Origin: Rickettsia typhi
Lineage (GTDB): Bacteria; Pseudomonadota; Alphaproteobacteria; Rickettsiales; UBA1997
DNA: 8,541 nt
Direction: 5' to 3'
Assembly: GCA_945898025.1 (NCBI GenBank)
Contig: CAMDGT010000036.1
Span: forward strand, 1 to 8,541
In this document: positions 1-8,163 of the stretch, piece by piece
Layout of the letters: each line of letters starts with the position of its first letter
How positions within the stretch are numbered: the stretch's first letter is position 1
The notes under the pieces: generated by a model
The model's database searches: none
What the model was told of the DNA's origin: nothing
What the model saw: the letters and a program-made list of their open reading frames with translations, nothing else
Made by a program: the position numbers and the translations under genes

Positions 1-17
1 TATTTACTAAACATTTC

Positions 18-93
18 GGCGGGATAGCTCAGTCGGTAGAGCAACGGGATCATAATCCGTGTGTCGGGGGTTCGAAACCCTCTCCCGCTACCA
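18..93 (+). tRNA. tRNA-Met (anticodon CAU), elongator type
   Basis: The sequence folds into a full 76-nt cloverleaf. The acceptor stem is 18-24 with 83-89, with a G-U first pair. The D stem is 27-30 with 39-42, the anticodon stem 44-48 with 56-60, and the T stem 66-70 with 78-82, closing a TTCGAAA loop. The discriminator base is A90 and CCA is encoded at 91-93. The anticodon loop ATCATAA (49-55) puts CAT at 51-53. The first pair is G-U rather than the C/A mismatch of bacterial initiators, and the anticodon stem lacks the three consecutive G-C pairs next to the loop, so elongator Met is preferred over initiator. A CAU tRNA that reads AUA after lysidine modification cannot be fully excluded, but the overall sequence matches the alphaproteobacterial elongator tRNA-Met as I recall it. 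It ends 23 nt before the sucA start, with no terminator between. Confidence 0.96.
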
Positions 94-116
94 AATTAAA
101 TATTGCATCTTATAAA

Positions 117-3020
117 ATGTCGCAAGATTTCTTAAAAAATTCTTTACTATTTAGTACTAATATTATTTTTATTGAAGAATTATATCAAAAGTTTTTACAA
201 GACCCTTCAACAATTGATTCTAGCTGGGTAAAATTCTTTACTGAAAACTCTGATGAGGTAAAATCTGTTTTGGCAGATTATTACGGCCCTTCTTGGGCAA
301 AAAGAAATTTACAGATAATTAATTCTCAGCCATTTGATATCTCTTCTTGTGCTAAAATTGAAGTTGCTAAGCCAGTTAACAAAGATTCTAAATCATCTTT
401 ATCGCAAAGTGCAAGTCAATCGCAAGATGTCAATAATCAAGAGGCATTAAAGTTAAAACTAACCAATTTAGTAGCCTCATATCAAAGATTTGCCCATTTA
501 TCGGCAAGCCTTGATCCTCTTGAATTAAACCCCGCTGTTCATAATCAAGAGCTTAATCTTGAAAAACATGCTATAAAACAAGAAGATTTATCCCAAGAAA
601 TTACCATTGACGGCTTCTTAAGAAATTTTTTTAATTGTGAAAAAGCAACTCTTGCCAATTTTATTAATCAATTAAATCTAATTTATAAACAAAATATAGG
701 TTCTGAATTTGATTACATAAGCAATCAAGAGCAAAAAGAATGGCTCGCTTGTGAGCTTGCAAAATCTATCAATAACACTCTTTCTCAACAAGAAAAAACT
801 AAAATTTTAAAAGAAGTTATTAGAACTGAAAGATTCGAGCAGTTCCTGCATAAAAGGTTCCCCGGCGCAAAAAGATTTTCAATTGAAGGCGGAGATTCCT
901 CAATTAATGCGATTGAAAAGATAATTGAAACTGGTGCCAATAACGGCATTAAGAAAATTGTTATTGGTATGGCTCACAGAGGCAGGCTCAATACTCTTAC
1001 AGGAGTAATGGGTAAGCCTTATCATCAAATGATAGCTGAATTTAAAGGAACTCCCGGTATTGCTGAAAAATTTACTAAATCTGGCGATGTTAAATATCAT
1101 ATGGGTTATGCAAGTACTAGAAAAATTAATTCTAACTCTATTGATTTATCTCTTGCTTTTAATCCTTCTCACTTAGAGGCGGTTAATTCGGTGGTTGCAG
1201 GTAGAATAAGAGCAAAACAAGATTTATATCAAGATAATCAAAGAACTCAAGCTTTGGCTCTTTTAATTCACGGCGATGCTGCTTTTGCTGGTCAAGGTTC
1301 AGTTGCTGAAAATTTAATGATGAATGGTGTTAAGGGTTATGATACAGGCGGGGTTCTTCATTTAATTGTCAATAATCAAATTGGTTTTACGGCTAATCCA
1401 CAAGATTCTCGTAGCACTACCTATTCTTCTGATCTTGCTAAGGCAATTGAGGCTCCTATATTTCATATTAATGGCGATGATGTTGAGGCGGTGGTTAAGG
1501 TTGCAGACATCATAACTCGCTATCGTCAAAAATTCAAAAAAGATGCAGTTCTTGATATAATTTGTTATCGTCGATATGGTCATAATGAGGGAGATGAGCC
1601 TCTTTATACTCAGCCTGTCATGTATAAAAAAATTAAAAATCATCCTTCGCTTGAAAAATTATATTCACAAAAATTAATTGCTGAAAAAATTATAGCAAAT
1701 GATGAATACCAAGCTTTGGTGAATGAATTTGAGAAAAAATTAAATGATGAATTTAATTTAGCTAATAACTATCAGCCAAAAGATGCGGATTGGCTACAGG
1801 GAAATTGGAAGCATATTAAAAATAGCGAAGATAAAAACATCAAAACTGCGATCGATAAAAAAACTATTAAAAATTTGATTGATAAAATTGCCACTATTCC
1901 AAGTAATTTCGATGCAAATCCAAAAATTGTTAAACAACTTGAGGCTAGAAAACAGCAAGTTAAAGAGGGTCTTGATATTGACTGGGGTTGTGCAGAGTCA
2001 ATTGCTTTTGCATCTTTACTTAATGAAGGTTATGGTGTTAGAATTACTGGTCAGGATTCTGGCAGAGGAACCTTTTCTCATCGTCACTCAATTTTGCATA
2101 ATGCAACCGATGGCTCCCGCTATTCTATTTTTAGCCCTTTATTAAAGAAAGAATCTTCTATTAAATATGAAGTCCACGACAGTGTGCTTTCTGAATATGC
2201 GGTTTTAGGTTTTGAATACGGTTATTCCTTATCTGCTCCCGATAATTTAACAATATGGGAAGCTCAATTCGGCGATTTTGCCAATGGAGCTCAAATTATT
2301 TTTGATCAATTCATCGCTTCTTCAGAAGTTAAGTGGCTCAGAAAATCTAATCTTGTAATGTTGCTGCCGCATGGCTATGAAGGTCAAGGCCCTGAACATT
2401 CTTCTGCAAGGCTTGAAAGATATCTTCAAGCTTGTGCAGATAATAATCTTAGAGTTTGCAATATCACTAATCCAGCAAACTTTTTTCATGCTCTACGTCG
2501 CCAATTATATTCGCAAGATAGAAAGCCTTTAATTATTATGTCGCCGAAATCTCTACTTCGCCATAAGCTTGCAACATCAACTCTTGAAGAATTTTCTAAT
2601 TATAATTTCCGCACGATTATTGGTGAAAGCTCAAATGATATAGAAGATAAAAAAGTCCGTAAGGTTGTTTTATGTTCTGGCAAAGTATATTACGATCTCT
2701 TTGAATATAGAGAAGCAAATAAAATTAATGATGTTGCAATTATTCGTTTGGAACAAATTTACCCATTTGATTCTCTTGAATTGTCAAAAGAATTAAAAAA
2801 ATATCCTAATGCCCAAATAATTTGGTGTCAGGAAGAGCCAAAAAATATGGGTTCTTGGAATTTTGTTGAAGAGTCGATAGAGCAGCTATTAATTGAAATT
2901 AAACACAAAAATGCTCGTCCAAAATATGTTGGTAGAGTTGCTTGCGCTTCTCCTGCTACTGGTTATGGCTCTTATCATAATCGTGAGCAGAAACAATTGA
3001 TTGAGGAAGCTATTTCTTAA
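117..3020 (+). CDS. sucA: 2-oxoglutarate dehydrogenase E1 component (thiamine diphosphate dependent)
   Basis: E1 of the cytoplasmic 2-oxoglutarate dehydrogenase complex of the TCA cycle. It decarboxylates 2-oxoglutarate and passes the succinyl group to the lipoyl arm of SucB. The 967 residues are slightly longer than E. coli SucA (about 933). The N-terminal E1o motif ([12 protein letters not shown], about residues 20-31, followed by SSWVKFF) is present, then a Ser/Gln-rich linker near residues 90-107. The dehydrogenase core follows: GMAHRGRLN with His287, the diphosphate-binding GDAAFAGQG (386-394) with the Asn pair 419-420, and [13 protein letters not shown]. The pyrimidine-binding half has [11 protein letters not shown] (647-657) and [14 protein letters not shown] (752-765), and the C-terminal domain has [11 protein letters not shown]. 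No key residue appears lost. The ATG at 117 is the only Met before residue 285 and sits just ahead of the conserved N-terminal motif, so the start is firm. No Shine-Dalgarno sequence precedes it. sucB follows after 22 nt. Confidence 0.98.
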   Translation: MSQDFLKNSLLFSTNIIFIEELYQKFLQDPSTIDSSWVKFFTENSDEVKSVLADYYGPSWAKRNLQIINSQPFDISSCAKIEVAKPVNKDSKSSLSQSASQSQDVNNQEALKLKLTNLVASYQRFAHLSASLDPLELNPAVHNQELNLEKHAIKQEDLSQEITIDGFLRNFFNCEKATLANFINQLNLIYKQNIGSEFDYISNQEQKEWLACELAKSINNTLSQQEKTKILKEVIRTERFEQFLHKRFPGAKRFSIEGGDSSINAIEKIIETGANNGIKKIVIGMAHRGRLNTLTGVMGKPYHQMIAEFKGTPGIAEKFTKSGDVKYHMGYASTRKINSNSIDLSLAFNPSHLEAVNSVVAGRIRAKQDLYQDNQRTQALALLIHGDAAFAGQGSVAENLMMNGVKGYDTGGVLHLIVNNQIGFTANPQDSRSTTYSSDLAKAIEAPIFHINGDDVEAVVKVADIITRYRQKFKKDAVLDIICYRRYGHNEGDEPLYTQPVMYKKIKNHPSLEKLYSQKLIAEKIIANDEYQALVNEFEKKLNDEFNLANNYQPKDADWLQGNWKHIKNSEDKNIKTAIDKKTIKNLIDKIATIPSNFDANPKIVKQLEARKQQVKEGLDIDWGCAESIAFASLLNEGYGVRITGQDSGRGTFSHRHSILHNATDGSRYSIFSPLLKKESSIKYEVHDSVLSEYAVLGFEYGYSLSAPDNLTIWEAQFGDFANGAQIIFDQFIASSEVKWLRKSNLVMLLPHGYEGQGPEHSSARLERYLQACADNNLRVCNITNPANFFHALRRQLYSQDRKPLIIMSPKSLLRHKLATSTLEEFSNYNFRTIIGESSNDIEDKKVRKVVLCSGKVYYDLFEYREANKINDVAIIRLEQIYPFDSLELSKELKKYPNAQIIWCQEEPKNMGSWNFVEESIEQLLIEIKHKNARPKYVGRVACASPATGYGSYHNREQKQLIEEAIS

Positions 3021-3042
3021 CTTAAAAATTAAAATTTTAACT

Positions 3043-4212
3043 ATGACTATCGAAATAAAAGTGCCAGCTCTTGGAGAATCAGTATCTGAGGCTTCAATTG
3101 CAAAAATATATAAAAAAATTGGCGAAGCGGTGAAAGCCGATGAATTAATCTTTGAGCTTGAAACAGATAAGGTTACTCTTGAAGTTAATGCTCCTAGTAA
3201 TGGCAATATTTCTCAATTAAAAGTTAATGAAGGAGATAGTGTTAAAGTTGGAGATGTTTTGGCAATAATGTCGCAGGGCGATTCAGCGGTTGTAGAGCAA
3301 ACAAAGCCAGCAATTCTTGATGATAAAATTGCTGTAGTTAGTAATAACAATGCAAGCTTTCTTTCCCCCGCACCTAAAAAAATTATTGCAGAAAACAATC
3401 TAGATGCTAGCAAAATTAATGGAACAGGTAAAGACGGAAGAATAACTAAAGGAGATGCCTTATCTTCAGTTTCAAATTCAGTCGTCGATAATTCTACACC
3501 TGTTGTTGCTGAAAAATTGACAGAGAGAGTAAAAATGTCGAGGTTAAGACAAAAAGTTGCCGAAAGACTAAAAGAATCTCAAAATACTGCAGCAATTCTT
3601 ACAACTTTCAACGAGGTTGATATGTCGGCAGTTATGGCTCTAAGAAGCGAATATAAAGATATTTTTGAAAAAAAGCATAATAGCAAATTAGGCTTTATGT
3701 CATTTTTTGTTAAGGCAACGGTTACAGCTCTTAAAGAAATCCCTGCAGTTAATGCTGAAATTGAAGGTAACGATATAATTTATAAGAATTTTTATGATAT
3801 CGGTGTTGCAGTTGGCTCTCCGCAAGGTTTAGTGGTTCCTGTGCTCAGAAATGCGGATAAATTAAATTTAGCACAAATTGAAACCAACATTGCTGAATTA
3901 GGCAAAAAGGCTCGTGACGGCAAATTGACTATTCCCGATCTTACAGGGGCAACATTTACTATTTCTAATGGCGGAGTTTATGGCTCGCTAATGTCTACTC
4001 CAATTATTAATCCTCCACAATCAGGAATATTAGGAATGCATAAAATACAAGAAAGAGTTATGGTTATTAATGGTGAAATGAAAATTCGCCCGATGATGTA
4101 TCTTGCATTATCATATGATCATCGCATAATAGATGGTAAAGAAGCGGTTACCTTCCTTGTTAGAATTAAGGAATTAATCGAAGATCCTAGAAGATTAATT
4201 CTTGATATTTAA
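3043..4212 (+). CDS. sucB: dihydrolipoyllysine succinyltransferase, E2 of the 2-oxoglutarate dehydrogenase complex
   Basis: E2 core of the 2-oxoglutarate dehydrogenase complex. It carries the succinyl group on a lipoyl arm and transfers it to CoA. The protein has 389 residues. The lipoyl domain (about 1-78) has the ELETDKV motif with Lys43 as the lipoylation site. The E1/E3-binding domain is at about 107-140 ([20 protein letters not shown], then GTGKDGR). The catalytic domain runs from about 160 to the end, with DHRIIDG containing His360 and Asp364, the expected acyltransferase residues. The C-terminus [10 protein letters not shown] is typical of the succinyl rather than the acetyl enzyme. 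An in-frame TTG at 3001 would add 14 residues overlapping sucA. The ATG at 3043 is chosen because the lipoyl domain begins directly with [13 protein letters not shown]. Linkers are short and poor in Ala/Pro compared with E. coli. It is presumably co-transcribed with sucA. lpdA, which would encode E3, is not downstream. Confidence 0.97.
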   Translation: MTIEIKVPALGESVSEASIAKIYKKIGEAVKADELIFELETDKVTLEVNAPSNGNISQLKVNEGDSVKVGDVLAIMSQGDSAVVEQTKPAILDDKIAVVSNNNASFLSPAPKKIIAENNLDASKINGTGKDGRITKGDALSSVSNSVVDNSTPVVAEKLTERVKMSRLRQKVAERLKESQNTAAILTTFNEVDMSAVMALRSEYKDIFEKKHNSKLGFMSFFVKATVTALKEIPAVNAEIEGNDIIYKNFYDIGVAVGSPQGLVVPVLRNADKLNLAQIETNIAELGKKARDGKLTIPDLTGATFTISNGGVYGSLMSTPIINPPQSGILGMHKIQERVMVINGEMKIRPMMYLALSYDHRIIDGKEAVTFLVRIKELIEDPRRLILDI

Positions 4213-4227
4213 TCAATTTTTTCTTTA

Positions 4228-5016
4228 ATGAGCAACAATAACAATCATCTCAATGATGATAAAATTAAAATTTTAGCCCGAAATGTTAATTTATTTTACG
4301 GTCTAAAACAAGCCTTGTTTGACATTAATATTGATTTTAAAAAATTTGGAGTTACTGCTTTAATAGGCCCTTCTGGTTGTGGTAAATCTTCTTTTCTTCG
4401 TTGTATCAATAGAATGAACGATACAATAGATAGTTGTCGAATCGAGGGTGAAATCAGAATTGATAATCAAAATATTTATGAGAAATCAATCGATCTAGTT
4501 ATGCTTAGAGCCTCGGTAGGTATGGTTTTTCAAAAACCCAATCCTTTCCTTAAATCTATTTATGAAAATATTGCCTACGGCCCTAGAATACACGGTTTAT
4601 TTACCACTAAAAAGCAACTCGATGCCATTGTTGAAGATAGTCTAATTAAAGCTGGCTTATGGAACGAAGTCAAAGATCGTCTCCATGAGCAAGCTAATTC
4701 ATTATCTGGCGGTCAACAACAAAGGCTTTGTATAGCAAGAACAATAGCAATACAGCCTGAAATTATTTTAATGGATGAGCCTTGTTCTGCACTTGACCCA
4801 ATTGCCACTGCAAAAATAGAAGAATTAATAGACGATTTAAAAGAGAAATTCACCATTATTATTGTAACTCACTCAATGCAACAGGCGGCAAGAGTATCTC
4901 ATCGTACCGCCTTTTTTCATCTGGGTAAAGTTATAGAATATGATACCACCGATAAGATATTTACTAATCCTAGTAAAAAAGAAACCCAAGATTACATCAC
5001 TGGTAGATTCGGCTAA
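4228..5016 (+). CDS. pstB: phosphate ABC transporter ATP-binding protein PstB
   Basis: Cytoplasmic ATPase of the high-affinity phosphate importer PstSCAB. The 262 residues match the usual family length. Visible motifs, in order: aromatic Tyr24 (A-loop), Walker [10 protein letters not shown] (47-55), the PstB-typical RCINRMND (58-65), Q-loop [10 protein letters not shown] with Gln102, ABC signature LSGGQQQR (159-166), Walker B IILMDEP with Glu184, SALD D-loop, and switch His215 in [16 protein letters not shown] and FQKPNPF together distinguish PstB from other importer ATPases. The start ATG at 4228 gives an Asn-rich N-terminal tail of about 11 residues. It lies 15 nt after sucB, with no Shine-Dalgarno sequence and no hairpin between. 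pstS, pstC, pstA, phoU and phoB are absent from the window, so its membrane partners must be encoded elsewhere or missing. No Pho-box-like repeat is visible in the 15-nt spacer. Confidence 0.96.
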   Translation: MSNNNNHLNDDKIKILARNVNLFYGLKQALFDINIDFKKFGVTALIGPSGCGKSSFLRCINRMNDTIDSCRIEGEIRIDNQNIYEKSIDLVMLRASVGMVFQKPNPFLKSIYENIAYGPRIHGLFTTKKQLDAIVEDSLIKAGLWNEVKDRLHEQANSLSGGQQQRLCIARTIAIQPEIILMDEPCSALDPIATAKIEELIDDLKEKFTIIIVTHSMQQAARVSHRTAFFHLGKVIEYDTTDKIFTNPSKKETQDYITGRFG

Positions 5017-5036
5017 TGTTAAAATTATTTTATTAA

Positions 5037-6818
5037 ATGCTCAATCCAGACAATAAAAATCATCAATCACAAGATTATTCAAGTAATTTTTATCTAATCA
5101 AAAGAGTTATCAAAGATTACATTCTGCCTTATCACAAAACATTTGCTATTTCAATTATTTTAATGCTTTTAATTGCTGGTACAACCGCTCTCAATGCTTG
5201 GTTAGTTAAGCCTGCTCTTGATTGGGTTTTTGTTAATAAAAATAAAACAGCATTAATCGCCATTCCTTTAATTGTTTTGTTGGTAACAATAATTAAAGCC
5301 TTTGCTAGTTATTTTCAGTTGCTGACTACTAATATTCTTACCCTAAGAATGACTTCCGATATGAGAATAAGGCTATATGCGCACTTTATTAAATCTGATA
5401 TTGTAAAGTTGCACAGCAAATCTTCTGGCGATATGACGGCAATTATTATGAATGAAGTTGGTATGATAATAGGCATGATAAATACTATTCTAAATGGCTC
5501 CATCAAGCAATTTTTTAGTCTTGTGGGGCTTGTTTTGGTTATGTTTAATCAGAGTTTGGAGTTTTCTATTGTTGCCTTTGTTGGCATTCCTTTAGCTGGA
5601 TTTCCAATTTATATAATTGGAAAAAAATTAAGAAATCTTTCTTTTAAAAATCAGGAAGTAGTGCAGAAATTTTCCTCTCAAATGAATGACACTTTGCAAT
5701 ATTCAAAGCTAGTAAAAGCTTATCACTGCGAAAATTTTGAAATTAATAGAATGTCAAAAATTGTTGAAGAGATATTTAAAATGGGTAAGAAAATTTCAAG
5801 AATTTCATTAATTTCTTCTCCATTTGTTGAGGCTCTTGCGGGAGTTGGTGTTGCTTGTGTTATTTGGTATGGTGGCATGAAAGTTATTTCAGGGGAAACT
5901 ACTCAAGGAGCATTCTTTTCGTTTTTTGTGGCAATGATGATGGCATATAAGCCTTTAAAATCTGTGTCGCAAATGAATAGCGGCATACAAATGGGCTTAG
6001 GTTCTACTTCGAGGTTTTATCAATTAATTGATGAAAAGCCACAAATTATTGACAAAGAAAATGCGATTAATCTTGATGAGCCTAGGGGGGAAATAGTTTT
6101 TGAAAATGTTAATTTTCGTTATGTTCCAGAAAAATTAGCTCTCAGAAACCTTAATTTACAAATCAAATCTGGGCAGAAAGTTGCTTTAGTAGGTCATTCA
6201 GGTGGGGGGAAATCAACAATTATGCAATTAGTGTTAAGATTCTATGATCCTGAATCTGGAGTTGTTAAATTAGATGGTCATGATATCCGTGATTTAAGTA
6301 TTAAATCTCTTCGCTCTGCTATGTCGGTAGTTAATCAAGAAGTTATGTTATTTGACGACACGATATTAGAAAATATTAGATATGGCAAAGAAGATGCCAC
6401 TGAAGAAGAAATAATAAGAGCTTCTAAAATGGCTGAAGCCGATAGTTTTATTAGTGATTTACCCGATAAATATAATACAAAAGTTGGGCAGAATGGAATT
6501 CGTCTTTCAGGAGGTCAAAGACAAAGAATAGCAATTGCTAGAGCAATATTATACAATGCTCCAATTTTATTACTTGATGAGGCTACATCTGCACTCGATC
6601 CAATATCTGAGGAATTAATTAAAAATGCCTTTAATAGTTTAATGAAAAATAAAACCTCGATTGTGATAGCTCATCGCTTATCAACAATAATTAATGCAGA
6701 TAAAATTATTGTTATTAATAATGGCGAGGTTGTTGAGCAGGGGAATCATCAAGAATTAATAGCTCTTAATGGTTTTTATGCAAATTTATACTACAAGCAA
6801 TTTGCAACTGAAAATTAG
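5037..6818 (+). CDS. ABC exporter of the MsbA (lipid A / lipid flippase) type, fused membrane and ATPase domains
   Basis: A 593-residue half-transporter with an N-terminal membrane domain and a C-terminal ATPase, expected to work as a homodimer in the inner membrane. Six hydrophobic segments can be placed at about 36-58, 72-94, 148-170, 174-195, 263-282 and 291-308. The ATPase carries Walker A GHSGGGKST (386-394), Q-loop VVNQEVMLFDDTI, signature LSGGQRQR (490-497), Walker B ILLLDEAT with Glu515, SALD, and switch His546 in IVIAHRLSTI, so it looks fully active. Length, architecture and the SRFYQLIDEKPQI linker fit MsbA and related lipid or drug exporters. MsbA, flipping lipid A or another lipid across the inner membrane, is the best family guess, but substrate cannot be read from sequence and no lpxK or kdtA sits beside it. 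It starts 20 nt after pstB; the ATG at 5037 leaves a short polar tail before the first segment. It ends in TAG, the only non-TAA stop among the complete genes. Confidence 0.9.
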   Translation: MLNPDNKNHQSQDYSSNFYLIKRVIKDYILPYHKTFAISIILMLLIAGTTALNAWLVKPALDWVFVNKNKTALIAIPLIVLLVTIIKAFASYFQLLTTNILTLRMTSDMRIRLYAHFIKSDIVKLHSKSSGDMTAIIMNEVGMIIGMINTILNGSIKQFFSLVGLVLVMFNQSLEFSIVAFVGIPLAGFPIYIIGKKLRNLSFKNQEVVQKFSSQMNDTLQYSKLVKAYHCENFEINRMSKIVEEIFKMGKKISRISLISSPFVEALAGVGVACVIWYGGMKVISGETTQGAFFSFFVAMMMAYKPLKSVSQMNSGIQMGLGSTSRFYQLIDEKPQIIDKENAINLDEPRGEIVFENVNFRYVPEKLALRNLNLQIKSGQKVALVGHSGGGKSTIMQLVLRFYDPESGVVKLDGHDIRDLSIKSLRSAMSVVNQEVMLFDDTILENIRYGKEDATEEEIIRASKMAEADSFISDLPDKYNTKVGQNGIRLSGGQRQRIAIARAILYNAPILLLDEATSALDPISEELIKNAFNSLMKNKTSIVIAHRLSTIINADKIIVINNGEVVEQGNHQELIALNGFYANLYYKQFATEN

Positions 6819-6827
6819 AAAATAATC

Positions 6828-6992
6828 ATGTATAATAAGAATCTTGTTACTGGTGATATTTTGTTATCTCAAAAAAATAAAACGGTTAATAAAAATAATA
6901 AAAAGAAAGAGTTGGCTAGTGCTCTTCGCCAGAATTTACTAAGAAGAAAAAATGCTGATTTTAAAAATACATCTTCCAAAGAAGAAAAATAA
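6828..6992 (+). CDS. small basic conserved protein with an ALRxNLxRRK-like motif, function unknown
   Basis: A 54-codon frame from ATG 6828 to TAA 6990-6992, 9 nt after the ABC exporter and 41 nt before aroC. The product is strongly basic: a Lys/Asn-rich stretch at residues 16-27 is followed by ELASALRQNLLRRKNADF (28-45), probably an amphipathic helix, and a polar tail. The motif Ala-Leu-Arg-x-Asn-Leu-x-Arg-Arg-Lys resembles a family of tiny, uncharacterised alphaproteobacterial proteins that I recall, typically 50-70 residues with this motif near the C-terminus; that is memory, not a search. No signal peptide, membrane segment or metal site is seen. Support comes from the motif, the tight same-strand fit in the gene row, and the fact that the space would otherwise be a 215-nt gap in a window of spacers under 55 nt. 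No Shine-Dalgarno sequence precedes it, as for its neighbours. Confidence 0.72.
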   Translation: MYNKNLVTGDILLSQKNKTVNKNNKKKELASALRQNLLRRKNADFKNTSSKEEK

Positions 6993-7033
6993 CAATAAAA
7001 TTGTTTTTAATATTAATCTAGATCTATCTAAAA

Positions 7034-8110
7034 ATGGCAAATTATTTTGGTGAAATTTTTCGCTTTACAACTTGGGGCGAGAGTCACGGCAAAGCTATTG
7101 GAGCGGTAGTAGATGGATGTCCATCTTTAATAGAGCTTTCTGAAGCTGATATACAGCCTTTTTTAGATAAAAGAAGGCCGGGGCAATCAAAATTCACCAC
7201 CCAAAGGCAAGAAGAAGATAAGGTAGAAATTATGTCTGGAGTGTTTGAGGGTAAAACTACAGGAACTCCTATTAGCTTAATTATTTATAATAATGACCAA
7301 AAAAGTCAAGATTATGGAGATATTAAAAATAAATTTCGCCCTTCTCATGCCGATTATACTTATTTCAAAAAATATGGAATTCGTGATTATAGGGGCGGAG
7401 GCAGATCTTCTGCTCGAGAAACTGCAATGAGAGTTGCTTCTGGAGCAATAGCAAGAAAAGTAATTGATCAAAAAGCCATTAATGAAAATGGCAAAATAGA
7501 GATATATGGCTATATTTCACAAATTGGAGAAAAAAAAATAGATTATCAAAATTTTGATTTAAAGCAAATCGAAAAGAATGACTTCTTTTGTCCAGATGCA
7601 AAAGCGGTGCCTAATTTTATTGATTATTTAACAGAAATACGAAAAAGTGGGGATTCGGTAGGAGCAACCATTGAATTAATAGTCAAAAATGCTCCAATTG
7701 GTTTAGGTGAGCCAATATATAATAAGCTTGATGCAAAAATTGCATCAGCAATAATGAGTATTAATGCGGTAAAAAGTGTTGAAATAGGTGTGGGAGCAGA
7801 ATATGCAAGCAAGAGGGGCAGTGAATCGGCAGATGAAATGTGGTTTGCAGATAATAAAATTAATTTTTCTAGCAATAATTCTGGTGGTGTTATTGGCGGA
7901 ATATCTTCTGGTCAAGATATCGTGATTAGATTTGCAGTTAAGCCTACTAGCTCAATTTTAGTTCCTCGCAGAACGATTGATGTCGACAATAATAATACTG
8001 AAATTATAACCAAAGGAAGGCATGATCCTTGTGTTGGCATTAGAGCGGTTCCTGTCGGGGAGGCAATGATAGCTTGTGTTATTGCGGATTTTTTATTGTT
8101 GCAAAAATAA
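7034..8110 (+). CDS. aroC: chorismate synthase
   Basis: Last step of the shikimate pathway in the cytoplasm: it eliminates phosphate from 5-enolpyruvylshikimate 3-phosphate to give chorismate, using reduced FMN. The 358 residues compare with 361 in E. coli. All three classic signatures are visible: [19 protein letters not shown] near the start with catalytic His18; [14 protein letters not shown] with His105, leading into [20 protein letters not shown] (Arg124 to Arg128 region); and [17 protein letters not shown] near the end (His330, Asp331). The substrate-binding KRRPGQS is also intact. The ATG at 7034 is right because [19 protein letters not shown] aligns with the family N-terminus. It sits 41 nt after the small basic gene with no Shine-Dalgarno sequence. 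No other aro gene is nearby, so the rest of the pathway must be elsewhere. Its presence suggests the organism makes its own aromatic compounds or folate precursors. Confidence 0.98.
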   Translation: MANYFGEIFRFTTWGESHGKAIGAVVDGCPSLIELSEADIQPFLDKRRPGQSKFTTQRQEEDKVEIMSGVFEGKTTGTPISLIIYNNDQKSQDYGDIKNKFRPSHADYTYFKKYGIRDYRGGGRSSARETAMRVASGAIARKVIDQKAINENGKIEIYGYISQIGEKKIDYQNFDLKQIEKNDFFCPDAKAVPNFIDYLTEIRKSGDSVGATIELIVKNAPIGLGEPIYNKLDAKIASAIMSINAVKSVEIGVGAEYASKRGSESADEMWFADNKINFSSNNSGGVIGGISSGQDIVIRFAVKPTSSILVPRRTIDVDNNNTEIITKGRHDPCVGIRAVPVGEAMIACVIADFLLLQK

Positions 8111-8163
8111 ATTTCATTAAGCAGTAGATTGAGATATTATTTTTTAAGAATTAATCAATAAAT

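Noticed and set aside
111..116. TATAAA immediately before the sucA ATG, resembling a -10 element
   Set aside because: It abuts the start codon, so transcription from it would begin inside the gene.
1362..1643. A 93-codon minus-strand frame inside sucA
   Set aside because: It is fully antisense to the conserved E1 core (NNQIGF to HNEGDEP); no domain or start signal of its own.
1879..2145. An 88-codon plus-strand frame in another phase inside sucA
   Set aside because: The SucA frame is continuous and conserved through here, so this is neither a frameshift remnant nor an independent gene.
3029..3040. Perfect 12-nt A/T palindrome between sucA and sucB
   Set aside because: All A/T, no loop, no T-run after it; expected by chance at this base composition and not a credible terminator or operator.
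3001..3042. Possible upstream TTG start for sucB overlapping the end of sucA
   Set aside because: The extra 14 residues have no counterpart in E2 enzymes, and the lipoyl domain begins right at the ATG of 3043.
2889..3206. A 105-codon minus-strand open frame across the sucA-sucB junction
   Set aside because: It lies opposite two well-conserved genes, and its product shows no recognisable motif; a shadow of AT-rich coding sequence.
7019..7026. Short palindrome TAGATCTA ahead of aroC
   Set aside because: Eight bases only and not repeated nearby; too weak to call an operator.
117..8110. Alternative genetic code with TGA read as tryptophan
   Set aside because: No gene ends in TGA, but tryptophans are encoded by TGG and no gene needs TGA read-through; preference for TAA is expected in an AT-rich genome.
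8111..8163. Possible promoter for the MBOAT gene, with TATTAT at 8135-8140 as a -10 element
   Set aside because: No -35 match better than three of six at normal spacing, and such hexamers are common in A/T-rich spacers.
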